Positions 50,551 through 60,842 are shown, counted from the stretch's first letter. The stretch: 64,000 nt of DNA from CAZYEI01 sp964646425 (GCA_964646425.1 CAZYEI010000002.1:12975-76974); one strand, 5' to 3'. The notes: generated by a model not told the origin, from the letters alone. Numbers and translations are program-made.

Positions 50551-53466
50551 ATGTATAGTATTGGATTAGATATTGGATCGACAACGATTAAATATGTTGT
50601 TCTTGATGATAAAAACAATATAGTAAAAAAAGATTATTTACGTCATATGTCATTTGTGGCATCAAAGGCAAAAGAGATTTTAATTAAATTACAAAAAGAG
50701 TTTGGCAACGAGTGCTATTTAGCAATATCTGGTTCTGCTGCTTTAGGATTATCAGAATATTGTAAAGTTAGCTTTGTGCAAGAAGTATATAGTGAAAAAA
50801 TAGCATGTGACAAACTTTCTCCAAATACTGATGTTATTATTGAACTTGGTGGCGAAGATGCCAAAATAGTTTTTATTTCTAATGGATTAGAAGTAAGAAT
50901 GAATGGAAGTTGTGCAGGTGGTACTGGTTCTTTTATTGATCAAATGGCATTGCTTTTAGATGTTGATTTAGTAACGATGAACGAACTAGCAAGTAAGGCA
51001 AATAAGATATATCCGATTGCTTCTAGATGTGGTGTTTTTGCTAAAAGCGATATTCAACCATTAATAAATCAAGGAGCTTTAAAAGAAGATTTAGCAAAAT
51101 CAATTTTTTATGCCATTTGTAATCAAACGGTAGGTGGCTTAGCTCAAGGTAGAGAAATTAAGGGGAATATTTTATATTTAGGTGGTCCATTAACTTTTAA
51201 CTCTGAACTTAGATTATGTTTTGATAAAACGCTTGGATTAAAAGGAATATGTCCAGAAAATTCATTGTATTTCGTTGCAATTGGTGCTTCATATGCAAGA
51301 GAAAAAATTTGTAATCTTAGTGAAGTAATTAATTTATTGGATAATTATCAAAAAGAGACAACATATAATTTTAATGAACCATTATTTAAAAATGATAAAG
51401 AATATCATTATTTTTTAGAAAGACATCAAAAAGCAAATGTAAAATCGCTTGATATAGCAACTTATAAAGGTGATGCTTATCTTGGAGTTGATAGTGGTTC
51501 TACAACAATAAAAATAATACTTATTGATAATGATAATAATATATTACTATCATTATATGAACCAAATAATGGTCAAGCAGTTGAACTAATTAAAAAAACA
51601 TTAATTTCTTTACATAATCAATATCCAGATATTACAATAAAAGGATCGGCAGCAACAGGTTATGGTGAACAATTAATAAAAAATGCTTTTACAATGGATT
51701 TTGGGGTTGTTGAAACGATTGCTCATTATACAAGTGCTTCATACTTTATGCCAAATGTTGATTTTATTATTGATATTGGTGGGCAAGATATGAAATGTTT
51801 TAAGATAAAAAATGGAACGATAGATAATATTTTTCTTAATGAATCTTGTTCATCTGGTTGCGGGTCATTTCTTCAAACGTTTGCTAATGCTCTAGGCTAT
51901 GATGTAATTAAATTCGCCGAATTGGGTTTATTTGGTGATAAACCGGTTGATTTAGGATCACGTTGTACTGTGTTTATGAATTCCCTTGTTAAACAAGCTC
52001 AAAAAGATGGAGCAACAATTGAAAATATTTCAGCAGGATTATCTATGAGTGTTGTTAAGAATGCTCTATATAAAGTTATAAGAATTGCTAATCCTAAAGA
52101 TTTAGGAGAAAATATTGTTGTTCAAGGTGGCACATTTTATAATAATGCGGTATTAAGGGCTTTTGAAAAGGAAACGAATTTGGAAGTAATAAGGCCAAAT
52201 ATTGCAGGATTAATGGGAGCGTATGGAGCTGCTTTATATGCAAAGAAACATATTGGTAATAAAAAGACAAAACTGATTAATTATGATGAATTATGTAATA
52301 TGAAAATAAAAGTAGTCAATACTCGATGCCAAGGATGCCAAAATAATTGTTCTTTATCTATTAATGTTTTTGGTGATAAACGCAAGTATATTTCTGGTAA
52401 TAAATGTGAAAAGCCAATTACTAATAAAACCAATGATGATAGTCTTAATATGTTTGTAATAAAAAGAGAATTATTAAAAAAATATCGAAATGATAATAAT
52501 AAGGAAGCACCACTTGGAACAATTGGTATTCCCATGGTTTTAAATATGTTTGATTTACTGCCTTTTTGGTACACATTTTTTAAAAATTTAGGATTTAATG
52601 TCATAACTTCTGATGATTCAAATCAAAAAATCTTTTTAAAAGGACAATCTACAATTCCTTCAGATACTATTTGCTATCCTGCAAAGTTAGTACATGGTCA
52701 TATAATAAATCTTATAGATAAAGGAGTAAAAACTATTTTTTATCCTGCAATGACAAGAAATGTTGATGAAGGTTTAGGAGATAAAAATTTTAATTGTCCA
52801 GTAGTTGCATATTATCCTGAAGTTATAAGAGTAAATATGGAAGCAATTAACGAAAATAAGATTGCTTATTTAGCACCATATATTGGAATAGATCAAAAAG
52901 AATTTCCAAATAAATTATATAAATATTTAGTGAAGCATTATCCAAATATCAAATATAATAAGGTTTTAGAATCAATTAACCTCGCATGGAAAGAATATTA
53001 TAATTTTAAAGATATTTTAGATATTGAATGTAATAGAATTATTGATTATGCAAAAGATAAAAATAAACAAATTATTGTTTTAGCAGGAAGACCATATCAT
53101 ATTGATAGTAGTATTAATCATGAAATAGATAAATTAATTGTTGAATTAGGTGCTTGTGTTGTTACTGAAGAAGCGATTGCTAGAAAAAGTCATAAAGAAG
53201 AGACTTCAATTATTAATCAATGGACTTATCATGCAAGATTATATGCAGCTGCAAATTATGTTGCTAAGGAAAAAAATATGAATTTAATTCAGTTGGTTTC
53301 TTTTGGCTGTGGACTTGATGCAATTACCACTGATGAAGTAAAAGAAATACTAGAACGACATAATAAGATTTATACACAAATAAAAATCGATGAAATAACA
53401 AACTTAGGAGCTGCTAAGATTAGAATTAGAAGCTTGCTTAGTGTGGTAGGTGATAGTAATGAATAA
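50551..53466 (+). CDS. Acyl-CoA dehydratase activase-related protein (two ATPase domains plus DUF2229)
   Basis: A 971-residue protein with two ASKHA ATPase domains of the BcrAD/BadFG (HgdC activase) type at about 3-250 (GLDIGSTTIKYVVL, ELGGEDAKIVF, CAGGTGSFIDQMA) and 308-570 (GVDSGSTTIKIIL, DIGGQDMKCF, CSSGCGSFLQTFA), then a DUF2229-type region (about 590-970) with NTRCQGCQNNC and DTICYPAKLVHGH. Such activases hold a 4Fe-4S cluster between domains and use ATP to push low-potential electrons into a partner. In many bacteria these domains are fused with an HgdB-like part in one chain of about 1400 residues; here that part is the next, overlapping gene. The substrate is unknown. Confidence 0.85.
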   Translation: MYSIGLDIGSTTIKYVVLDDKNNIVKKDYLRHMSFVASKAKEILIKLQKEFGNECYLAISGSAALGLSEYCKVSFVQEVYSEKIACDKLSPNTDVIIELGGEDAKIVFISNGLEVRMNGSCAGGTGSFIDQMALLLDVDLVTMNELASKANKIYPIASRCGVFAKSDIQPLINQGALKEDLAKSIFYAICNQTVGGLAQGREIKGNILYLGGPLTFNSELRLCFDKTLGLKGICPENSLYFVAIGASYAREKICNLSEVINLLDNYQKETTYNFNEPLFKNDKEYHYFLERHQKANVKSLDIATYKGDAYLGVDSGSTTIKIILIDNDNNILLSLYEPNNGQAVELIKKTLISLHNQYPDITIKGSAATGYGEQLIKNAFTMDFGVVETIAHYTSASYFMPNVDFIIDIGGQDMKCFKIKNGTIDNIFLNESCSSGCGSFLQTFANALGYDVIKFAELGLFGDKPVDLGSRCTVFMNSLVKQAQKDGATIENISAGLSMSVVKNALYKVIRIANPKDLGENIVVQGGTFYNNAVLRAFEKETNLEVIRPNIAGLMGAYGAALYAKKHIGNKKTKLINYDELCNMKIKVVNTRCQGCQNNCSLSINVFGDKRKYISGNKCEKPITNKTNDDSLNMFVIKRELLKKYRNDNNKEAPLGTIGIPMVLNMFDLLPFWYTFFKNLGFNVITSDDSNQKIFLKGQSTIPSDTICYPAKLVHGHIINLIDKGVKTIFYPAMTRNVDEGLGDKNFNCPVVAYYPEVIRVNMEAINENKIAYLAPYIGIDQKEFPNKLYKYLVKHYPNIKYNKVLESINLAWKEYYNFKDILDIECNRIIDYAKDKNKQIIVLAGRPYHIDSSINHEIDKLIVELGACVVTEEAIARKSHKEETSIINQWTYHARLYAAANYVAKEKNMNLIQLVSFGCGLDAITTDEVKEILERHNKIYTQIKIDEITNLGAAKIRIRSLLSVVGDSNE

Positions 53467-54679
53467 GAAAATAAAAACAATTTTGGCACCAATGATGTTA
53501 CCAATTCATTTTGAAATATATGAACAAATATTAAGAAAAGAAGGGTATAATTTAATTGTTTTAAAAAATTCTTCTTCAACAATGATTGAAGAGGGATTGA
53601 AATATGTGCATAATGATACTTGCTATCCTGCGTTAGTTGTTATTGGTCAAATGATTGAAGCTTTAAAAAGTGGTAAATATAATATTGAAGAAACTGCAGT
53701 TATAATTACTCAAACAGGTGGAGGATGTAGGGCATCTAATTATTTGAAATTATTGAGAAAAGCCTTGGATAAGGCTGGCTTTAATAATGTGCCGGTTTTG
53801 TCTTTGAATATGTCGGGATTGGAAAAAGATAATTCTTTAAAAATAACAATTCCTTTAATTAGAAAACTTTTAACAGGAACTATATATGGTGATTTAATAA
53901 TGCATTTAGCAAATCAAACAAAGCCATATGAAGTTAATAAAGGAGATACCGATATATGCACAAAAGAACTTATATCTTTATTATCAAAAGATATAAGTAA
54001 TAAAAATGGGTTTAAAAAATCGCATATAAAAAGAAATTGTTCAACTATTGTCAAAAAGTATAATTCTATATTATTGGAAAAACAAAAAATTGTTAAGGTA
54101 GGTATAGTAGGAGAAATATTTGTCAAATATTCCAATGTTGGAAATAATAATTTGGAGGAGTTATTGTTAAAAGAAAATACTGAAATAAGAGTTCCTGGTT
54201 TAATGGGTTTTATTAATCATTGTATTTCACAAAAATTTGATCAGGTTAATCTTTATGGTGGCAAATGGTATGTGAAATTTATTGCTAAAATATTATATAA
54301 ATATACTACATCATTAGAAAAAATAATGAATAGTCAAATCAAAAATAATTCTTCATTTGAAGAAATCATGCCATTTGATGAAACAAGAAAAATTGCTCAA
54401 GAAGTTTGTGGTTTAGGAATAATAATGGGTGAAGGTTGGCTGTTAGCAGCTGAAATGTTAGCTTTATGCAAAGAGGGATTTGAAAATATTGTATGCACTC
54501 AACCATTTGGATGTTTACCAAATCATATTGTAGGAAAAGGTATGATTAATAGGATTAAGAAATTGTATCCTACAGCTAACATTGTATCAATAGATTATGA
54601 TCCTTCTGCTACTAAAGTAAATCAAGAAAATAGAATAAAATTAATGCTTTCGGTTGCTAAGGATAATTTGTTTAAATAA
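53459..54679 (+). CDS. HgdB-like 2-hydroxyacyl-CoA dehydratase-related protein
   Basis: A 406-residue protein matching the C-terminal part of the long activase-related proteins and the HgdB/BcrB-type cluster subunits. Candidate cluster ligands are in NDTCYPALVV (near residue 50), TGGGCRASNY (near 85) and CTQPFGCLPNH (near 345). ATG 53459 overlaps the end of the activase gene by 8 bp; an earlier GTG at 53450 would lack a ribosome binding site, whereas TAGGTGAT fits 53459. With the upstream gene it should form an ATP-driven reductase related to 2-hydroxyacyl-CoA dehydratases or double-cubane cluster proteins; which reaction is unknown. Confidence 0.8.
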   Translation: MNKKIKTILAPMMLPIHFEIYEQILRKEGYNLIVLKNSSSTMIEEGLKYVHNDTCYPALVVIGQMIEALKSGKYNIEETAVIITQTGGGCRASNYLKLLRKALDKAGFNNVPVLSLNMSGLEKDNSLKITIPLIRKLLTGTIYGDLIMHLANQTKPYEVNKGDTDICTKELISLLSKDISNKNGFKKSHIKRNCSTIVKKYNSILLEKQKIVKVGIVGEIFVKYSNVGNNNLEELLLKENTEIRVPGLMGFINHCISQKFDQVNLYGGKWYVKFIAKILYKYTTSLEKIMNSQIKNNSSFEEIMPFDETRKIAQEVCGLGIIMGEGWLLAAEMLALCKEGFENIVCTQPFGCLPNHIVGKGMINRIKKLYPTANIVSIDYDPSATKVNQENRIKLMLSVAKDNLFK

Positions 54680-54691
54680 AAATAAAAATAT

Positions 54692-54724
54692 AATAAAATG
54701 GCACAATTTTTGTGCCATTTTATT
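54692..54724. terminator. Bidirectional terminator between convergent genes
   Basis: AATAAAATGGCACAA (54692-54706) and TTGTGCCATTTTATT (54710-54724) form a perfect 15-bp stem with a TTT loop. Confidence 0.85.
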
Positions 54725-54729
54725 ATTAA

Positions 54730-56706
54730 CTAAATTATTGATTTATTTTTAAAATAATCAGTATAATATATTTTATCTAAATATTCTTGTTTTTCCAGTA
54801 ATATCTTTGCTCTTTCTTGAAAACTATAAAAATCAGTCTCAACATAATCATTCGATTTATATATTAATTCTTCGGCAGAATAACATATTAACTTATCAGT
54901 TATAAAAATACCGTAAGCTCTAGAGAAAATGATACTTTCAATGTTTTTAATAAACATTGATGTTCCATAATATAAGTTTTTATATCCTTGAATTCCAAAT
55001 AAATCTAAAATTGTAGGCAACATATCTGAAGTAGTTGTGAATTTTGAAATGATATTTGTGCCTTCATTATTTTCATAAGCAGTTTTCAATTTTTTATCAT
55101 AAATCATAAAAGGAACTCTAAATAATTCACTATTATATCTTTCTTCAATTCCTTTTGCATAATAACTTAAATTATTGTAATAAGTATTATGATCAGCAAA
55201 CATTACTATAGTAGTATTGTCTAATTGATTGTTCTCTTCTAATTTTTTCATCATAATACCTAATGCTTTATCAAAGTCCATTACCGCAGCAGCATAAGTT
55301 CTTAAGTAATCTGCTTTTTCATTGATTCCTGCCGGATAAGCTCCAACTTCATCTAATTTATTATAATATCCTGCATTTTTAAATGTTTCTCTTTCAACAT
55401 AATATCCATGCATTGAAAATGTCAACCAAAATGTAAAGTATTGTTCATTGCTCATTGTTTTTGGGAACATTTCATTTTGAAGTTTACTCACTGTTTCAGA
55501 GTCTAGATTACGTTCTCCTTTGAATTCTTTTTCATTCCATGTGTTAATAATACCATATGCTGCCATATCTTTAATATCAAGCAAATCATCAAAACCTAAA
55601 CTTTCATGCAGAATATTTCTATTATAGAATTTACCATCATTTTGATGAAATGATTTTATATGTTTAATAGAATTGCCATTTGCTAAAATACTATTTTTAA
55701 ATAAATTCGGTAACGACCAAATATAATTGTTTGTCGGGAAATCATAATTAATAAATTTATTTGTCGGATTACTACCAAGTAAAGCTAGCATTTCAGCAGT
55801 ATCGGTTTTTTCTCTTGAGTAAAATTTATCAGCATATATGCTATTGTTTAAAAACTTATTAAGATTAGGATATAACTCAAGTGACTGTGCTTCAGTACAA
55901 TTTGTTAAAAATGGATACCATTCAAATGATTCAACTAAAATATATATTAAATTATTTCCTTTACTAATACCATTATATTCTGAAATTGGTAAATAAGGAT
56001 TTGAATCTTTGAAAATAAATTCCTCAATTCCTTCGGTATTGTAATCTAGTACGGCATTAACAATTGTGCCACTTAAAAATTCATAAACAGTATTAGAAGA
56101 AATTCCGATTTGTTGATATTTATTATCACCATTTCCATATAAATATCTAGTAACATAACTTTGATTAGCATCATAGATGCCATTTATTATGGGAATAGAT
56201 AATGAAGAAATAGAACAAATGCATAATCCTAATTTAGCAATTTTTTGCAATAAATTTTGTTTATAAAAAATAATATTTTTCTTATAATAGAATTTATAAA
56301 TTAAAGTCGAAATAATTATATGAGTAAAAAGACAAAAAATTAATAATATTAATAAGCCCCATCTTAATGAAAGGTCTTCAATTGTTGCAAATGCATCATC
56401 TCTTTGATTTATCATTGACCATTCAAAAAAAGTCCCATTACAATCATATAAATACACAAAACCTATATTTGCAATAATTTGAATTATTAAAAAAAAGGAA
56501 CTAAAAATAATTTGCATTTTATGATTTCTTAATAGAATTAATGTTGAAACAAAAACTCCAAAGATCATTAACGGATATAGCGGCTTTGTCAATAATGGCA
56601 TGCATCCGATGAAACAAATACTAATTGTTTCAAAAAATATGGCAAAAAAAAGATAAATTATAATTATTAAATTATTTTTCAAAAATAAATTTATTTTTTC
56701 TTTCAT
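54730..56706 (-). CDS. LtaS-like sulfatase-family transferase (lipoteichoic acid synthase type)
   Basis: A 658-residue membrane enzyme with five N-terminal membrane segments (about 12-30, 42-60, 65-85, 115-135, 158-175) and an extracellular alkaline-phosphatase/sulfatase-fold domain (about 250-620). LtaS-type active-site residues are visible: Glu259 in LVESFEW, Thr301 (or Thr303) nucleophile in REKTDTAEM, and Asp505-His506 in FADHNTYY. LtaS polymerises glycerol phosphate from phosphatidylglycerol; relatives add phosphoglycerol or phosphoethanolamine to other polymers, so the product is open. ATG 56706 follows AAGAAGGTG. It is a single gene between bidirectional terminator and divergent ABC genes. 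Confidence 0.85.
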   Translation of the reverse strand: MKEKINLFLKNNLIIIIYLFFAIFFETISICFIGCMPLLTKPLYPLMIFGVFVSTLILLRNHKMQIIFSSFFLIIQIIANIGFVYLYDCNGTFFEWSMINQRDDAFATIEDLSLRWGLLILLIFCLFTHIIISTLIYKFYYKKNIIFYKQNLLQKIAKLGLCICSISSLSIPIINGIYDANQSYVTRYLYGNGDNKYQQIGISSNTVYEFLSGTIVNAVLDYNTEGIEEFIFKDSNPYLPISEYNGISKGNNLIYILVESFEWYPFLTNCTEAQSLELYPNLNKFLNNSIYADKFYSREKTDTAEMLALLGSNPTNKFINYDFPTNNYIWSLPNLFKNSILANGNSIKHIKSFHQNDGKFYNRNILHESLGFDDLLDIKDMAAYGIINTWNEKEFKGERNLDSETVSKLQNEMFPKTMSNEQYFTFWLTFSMHGYYVERETFKNAGYYNKLDEVGAYPAGINEKADYLRTYAAAVMDFDKALGIMMKKLEENNQLDNTTIVMFADHNTYYNNLSYYAKGIEERYNSELFRVPFMIYDKKLKTAYENNEGTNIISKFTTTSDMLPTILDLFGIQGYKNLYYGTSMFIKNIESIIFSRAYGIFITDKLICYSAEELIYKSNDYVETDFYSFQERAKILLEKQEYLDKIYYTDYFKNKSII

Positions 56707-57018
56707 TAATGCACCTTCTTTATATATAAATATTATCGTAGTAAATGAAATTCTGATTTGAATAATAAATAATATTTATCAAATTTAAATAAAAGCATAT
56801 AAAGACAATTTTATTAAAATTTCATTCCGAAGATATTATATTATTTACATTTAAAAAGTCAATAAAATCTTTAATAATTACTTCAATCAAAGTTATAAAA
56901 AATTATATTTAATATAATTGCTAAAAATAGTCGAAAATATTAAATCAATTTAATATTTAAAAAAATCTTTTAAATAAATAAAAAATAAATATAATATAAA
57001 TTATAAGAAGGTGATTTT
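56707..57018. other. AT-rich divergent intergenic region (312 bp)
   Basis: Holds the start regions of the LtaS-like gene and the ABC-2 operon. A TATAAT (56990-56995) precedes the ABC gene without a good -35. No ORF, RNA gene or strong hairpin was seen. Confidence 0.5.
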
Positions 57019-57930
57019 ATGAATAACATTATCGAAATTAAAAATTTATATAAGAATTATAAAGATGTAAAAGCAGTTCAAAATTTGAGCTTTTGCGTAA
57101 AAGAAGGAGAATTATTTGCATTTTTAGGTGTTAATGGTGCAGGTAAAAGTACTACAATTTCAATGATTTGTGGAACGATTCCCAAGGATCAAGGTAAAAT
57201 TTATATTAGTGGTAAGGATATTGATAGTTCGCTTGAAGAAATAAAAAAGGATTTTGGGGTGGTGTTCCAAAATTCAGTATTAGATAAGGCTTTAACTGTT
57301 TATGACAACCTTAAGTATCGTGCTTCATTATATGGTATTTATGGTGCGGCATTTGATAAAAGATTAGAACAGGTATCTAACTTGTTAAATTTAAAATCGC
57401 TTTTAAAAAGAAATGTTAACAAATTATCTGGAGGTCAAATAAGAAGAGTAGATATAGCAAGAGCGATAATTCATAATCCTAAAATATTATTTCTTGATGA
57501 GCCAACTACAGGGTTAGATCCTCAAACCAGAAAAAACGTTTGGGACGTAGTTGGAAAACTTAGATCCGAAAATAATATTACAGTTTTTTTGACAACTCAT
57601 TATATGGAAGAAGCTTCTGAGGCTGATTATGTAACTATAATTGATCAAGGAAGAATTGTTGCTACAGGAACGCCACTTGAACTTAAGAATGCATATACAG
57701 GTGATTACATCACTTTATACAATATTGAAGAAGAAGCAATTAAAAAATTGGACTTACCTTATACAAAGACAAGAGATGGTTATAAGATACAGGTTAAAGA
57801 CACAAGTGAGGCAACTAATTTAATAATTAAATATAGTGATTTATTTATTGATTATGAGATAATAAAAGGCAAAATGGATGATGTATTTTTAAATGTTACT
57901 GGAAAAAAATTGGAAGGAGGTAAGGACTAA
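57019..57930 (+). CDS. ABC-2 type exporter ATP-binding protein
   Basis: A 303-residue ATPase of the DRA/CcmA type. Walker A GVNGAGKS (37-44), signature LSGGQIRR, Walker B ILFLDEPTTGLD, H-loop TTHYMEE. A C-terminal domain of about 80 residues (after 220) is typical of drug or polymer exporters. GAAGGTGA precedes the ATG. The permease gene overlaps its stop by one base. The substrate is unknown; antibiotic/peptide resistance or polysaccharide export are both possible. Confidence 0.9.
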   Translation: MNNIIEIKNLYKNYKDVKAVQNLSFCVKEGELFAFLGVNGAGKSTTISMICGTIPKDQGKIYISGKDIDSSLEEIKKDFGVVFQNSVLDKALTVYDNLKYRASLYGIYGAAFDKRLEQVSNLLNLKSLLKRNVNKLSGGQIRRVDIARAIIHNPKILFLDEPTTGLDPQTRKNVWDVVGKLRSENNITVFLTTHYMEEASEADYVTIIDQGRIVATGTPLELKNAYTGDYITLYNIEEEAIKKLDLPYTKTRDGYKIQVKDTSEATNLIIKYSDLFIDYEIIKGKMDDVFLNVTGKKLEGGKD

Positions 57931-58820
57931 TGAACACCTTATTATTGTTAATAAAAAGAAATATTAAAATTTTCTTTAAAGATAAGGGGATGATATTTAC
58001 ATCTTTGATTACTCCTTTAATTCTATTAGTTTTATATGTAACTTTTTTAGGTAATGTTTATAAAAATAGTTTTATTTCTATTTTACCTACTGGTATAAAT
58101 TTAAGTTCTTCATTGATTAATGGATTAGTTGGTGGCCAATTAGTTTCATCATTATTGTCTGTTTCTTGTATTACGGTAGCATTTTGTTCCAATTTTTTAA
58201 TGGTTCAAGATAAAGTTAGTGGAGTCAGAAAGGATATTGATATTACTCCTGTAAAAAAATCTATTTTAGCATTAAGTTATTATATATCAACCTTTATTTC
58301 AACGTTTGTAATTTGTATTATTGCAATGTTAGGTGGTTTTATTTATCTTGCTTGCGTGGGCTGGTATTTATCATTTGCTGATATTTTATTAATATTATTA
58401 GATATTCTTTTATTGGTTTTATTTGGGACAGCTTTATCTTCAATTATTAATTATTTTTTAACATCACAAGGACAAATATCTGCAGTTGGAACAGTTGTCA
58501 GTGCTGGTTATGGATTTATTTGTGGAGCATATATGCCTATTTCTCAATTTTCACCATTTTTACAAGATTGCTTATCATTTTTACCAGGTACATATGGTAC
58601 TTCATTATTTAGAAATCATTGCATTAATGGAGTGCTTAGAGAAATGCAAAATAATCATATTTCTAATGAACTTATAAGAGGAATAAGAGATTCTGTTGAT
58701 TGTAATATCTATTTACTTGGAAATAATGTTAGTATTATTTCAATGTATTTATACATTATTTTTGCAGATATAATTTTGATATTATGCTATGTTTTGTTAA
58801 ATTATCATAAAAATAAATAA
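57930..58820 (+). CDS. ABC-2 type exporter permease
   Basis: A 296-residue integral membrane protein with about six hydrophobic segments (22-42, 60-85, 110-130, 150-170, 178-200, 260-290) and the ABC-2 layout: a cytosolic N-terminal helix IKRNIKIFFKDKGMIF and the C-terminal-half motif GAYMPISQFSPFLQDCLSFLPGTY. It is translationally coupled to the ATPase gene (TAATG), with AGGAGGTAAG before the ATG. It forms a two-gene exporter with that ATPase. Confidence 0.88.
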   Translation: MNTLLLLIKRNIKIFFKDKGMIFTSLITPLILLVLYVTFLGNVYKNSFISILPTGINLSSSLINGLVGGQLVSSLLSVSCITVAFCSNFLMVQDKVSGVRKDIDITPVKKSILALSYYISTFISTFVICIIAMLGGFIYLACVGWYLSFADILLILLDILLLVLFGTALSSIINYFLTSQGQISAVGTVVSAGYGFICGAYMPISQFSPFLQDCLSFLPGTYGTSLFRNHCINGVLREMQNNHISNELIRGIRDSVDCNIYLLGNNVSIISMYLYIIFADIILILCYVLLNYHKNK

Positions 58821-58847
58821 GATATATTTTAATATAATATTTAAATA

Positions 58848-58876
58848 TTGCACACATTAATTGATTTTTGTATAAT
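58848..58876 (+). promoter_or_regulatory. Promoter of the 58.9 kb lipoprotein gene
   Basis: TTGCAC (58848-58853), 17-bp spacer, TATAAT (58871-58876). Confidence 0.7.
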
Positions 58877-58903
58877 ATATTTAGATAATAGGAGGGATGT
58901 TTT

Positions 58904-60217
58904 ATGAGAAAAAGAAATTTACTTAGTTCATTAATACTATGTGGGGTATTAGCTTGTTCTACTACTTCATGCTCTAATTCAGTTACAATTGAAGAGGCAA
59001 ACAAAAAAATAAATAATGCAGCACAAAAAACTGAAATTAAATTTAAAGAAGAATTAAATAAAGATATGTTCTATTTTGAAGTAAATTATAATGGAAAAGT
59101 AAAAATAGATTTATCTAATGTTTATGAAAAGACTATAACTAATGCTATAACTGAGGAAGTAGTATCAAAAAATAATGAAACTGAGAACTATTCGCTAAAT
59201 AACACACAACTTTTGGAAGTTTTTGGTAATTTTGATAAAAAATATTATTTGGAATTAGATGAAAAACTTCCGACAGATAATGGTACTGACATTTTCGTTC
59301 ATGTGAAGCAAACAAATAAAGTTACTGAAGATGATGAAGTTGAAGAAGATATAAATGATATTGCTTATCGTTATGTTCAAAGTGAACTTGGAATGGTAAC
59401 AAGCGAAAATTCAACTGATGTCGCTAATATTCAATTACCTGAACAACTTGATTCAATTATTGGTTCATACCTTGCAACAATTATTGAAGATTTAAATGAA
59501 CCAAAAGATGAAAATAAAGAAGAAGAATCATTTGAAGAAAAAATACTAATGATTGCTAATAGCACTAATAATGAAGAAATTATAGAAATTGCCGAATATC
59601 TTGTTGAAGAATATGATTTAGAAAATTTAACTTCAGAAGATATTGTTGATATAATTATTTATTTCTTAAACAATGTAATTTCAAATTCATTAATGGTTAT
59701 TACGCCAAGTTTAAAATCATATTTAGTTGATTCACTTAATGATATTAAAGAATTAGATACTAGTAAAATAATTGAAACTACAGTTGATAAAAAATCCAGT
59801 TATACTTATTATAATTATGACTTGAATTATAAAGAATTAAAAACATATATTAATAAAGTTATTAAAGTATTAAATGATAATTTAGAATCATTATCAGGCA
59901 ATGAAAAAGTTCTATTAACAAGTTTTGTAACATTAGTTGAAGAAACTATTAAAGCAATGCTTCCAAAGTCATTGAATATTAGTTTTGGAATTGGAATAAA
60001 TGATGGTACTATAATGGCATTAGCACTAAACTGTTCGGTGAAAGGCTTTGAAATTGTAACAAATACATCAAAGTCTTATGATGCGCAAACAGGAAATTAT
60101 ATTGAAGAAACATATACAACAAAGATTAATGAAATGACATTTTCGTTAGATTTTAATTATGATTTTGCAAATAAAGCATATTCAATTCCTAAATTGAACG
60201 AATATTTCAAAAAGTAA
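58904..60217 (+). CDS. Lipoprotein of unknown function
   Basis: A 437-residue exported protein with a lipoprotein-like N-terminus. Two candidate lipidation cysteines exist, VLA/C (Cys18) and TTS/C (Cys23); neither lipobox is ideal. Unlike the 15-26 kb lipoproteins there is no Ser/Asn tether: an amphipathic helix (about 26-50) leads into an acidic, mixed alpha/beta chain with strands YFEVNYNGKVKIDL (about 58-71) and NISFGIGINDGTIMALAL (about 357-374) and an acidic region near 190-260. I recognise no family; the general look is like LppX/LolA-like lipid-handling lipoproteins. AGGAGGG precedes the ATG. It has its own promoter and terminator. Confidence 0.7.
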   Translation: MRKRNLLSSLILCGVLACSTTSCSNSVTIEEANKKINNAAQKTEIKFKEELNKDMFYFEVNYNGKVKIDLSNVYEKTITNAITEEVVSKNNETENYSLNNTQLLEVFGNFDKKYYLELDEKLPTDNGTDIFVHVKQTNKVTEDDEVEEDINDIAYRYVQSELGMVTSENSTDVANIQLPEQLDSIIGSYLATIIEDLNEPKDENKEEESFEEKILMIANSTNNEEIIEIAEYLVEEYDLENLTSEDIVDIIIYFLNNVISNSLMVITPSLKSYLVDSLNDIKELDTSKIIETTVDKKSSYTYYNYDLNYKELKTYINKVIKVLNDNLESLSGNEKVLLTSFVTLVEETIKAMLPKSLNISFGIGINDGTIMALALNCSVKGFEIVTNTSKSYDAQTGNYIEETYTTKINEMTFSLDFNYDFANKAYSIPKLNEYFKK

Positions 60218-60232
60218 ATATTTTAAAATAGT

Positions 60233-60266
60233 AAAGGACTTTAGCATAATGTGCTAAAGTCCTTTT
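60233..60266. terminator. Bidirectional terminator
   Basis: AAAGGACTTTAGCA (60233-60246) pairs perfectly with TGCTAAAGTCCTTT (60252-60265), between the lipoprotein gene and the convergent chromate-transporter genes. Confidence 0.85.
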
Positions 60267-60275
60267 ATAATGCAT

Positions 60276-60842
60276 TTACAGTAAGAATATAATTATTCCA
60301 CTTATTGCTGATATTATTATTAGTAGTATTGTATTTACTTTCTTTTTAAATAGGTATTTTGAAATATTATATATCAATGCAATTAAGATAAATATAATTA
60401 ATGAATGTAAATTAAAGTCAAAAGACTTAAGACTATTAAATCCAATCGATTTAATAAATAACATAACACCAGTTGATAATATTAATCCTATAACTACAGG
60501 TTTAATTCCACTTAAAAAAGATTGAAAATACTTATTTTTGATAAACTTTTTTAATAATGATGCTACTAAAATAATAACGATAAAAGATGGTAGAACTACT
60601 CCAAGTGTAGCAATAATTGCTCCCAATAATCCGCCTTGCTTTGTGCCAATAAATGTTGCCATATTAATAGCTATCGGTCCAGGAGTTGATTCGCATACTC
60701 CAATAAAACTGTAAAATTCAGATTCACTTAACCATTCATATTTTAATACAACATCTCTAACTATTGGAATCATGGCATAGCCACCACCAAAGGTGAATAA
60801 ACCAATTATAAAAAATTCAAAGAATAAAATTAAATATATCAT
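60276..60842 (-). CDS. Short-chain chromate (ChrA-family) transporter, subunit 2
   Basis: A 188-residue membrane protein of the CHR superfamily, half the size of classical ChrA. The diagnostic FTFGGGYAMIP motif (about 17-27) and ESTPGPIAINMATFIG (about 51-66) are present, followed by hydrophobic segments. Half-size CHR proteins work in pairs, and the partner overlaps it by 4 bp (ATGA). Despite the family name, chromate transport is shown for only some members; many may move other anions such as sulfate. Its stop is TGA on the minus strand at... the 60839 overlap belongs to the partner; this gene ends in TAA. Confidence 0.88.
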   Translation of the reverse strand: MIYLILFFEFFIIGLFTFGGGYAMIPIVRDVVLKYEWLSESEFYSFIGVCESTPGPIAINMATFIGTKQGGLLGAIIATLGVVLPSFIVIILVASLLKKFIKNKYFQSFLSGIKPVVIGLILSTGVMLFIKSIGFNSLKSFDFNLHSLIIFILIALIYNISKYLFKKKVNTILLIIISAISGIIIFLL

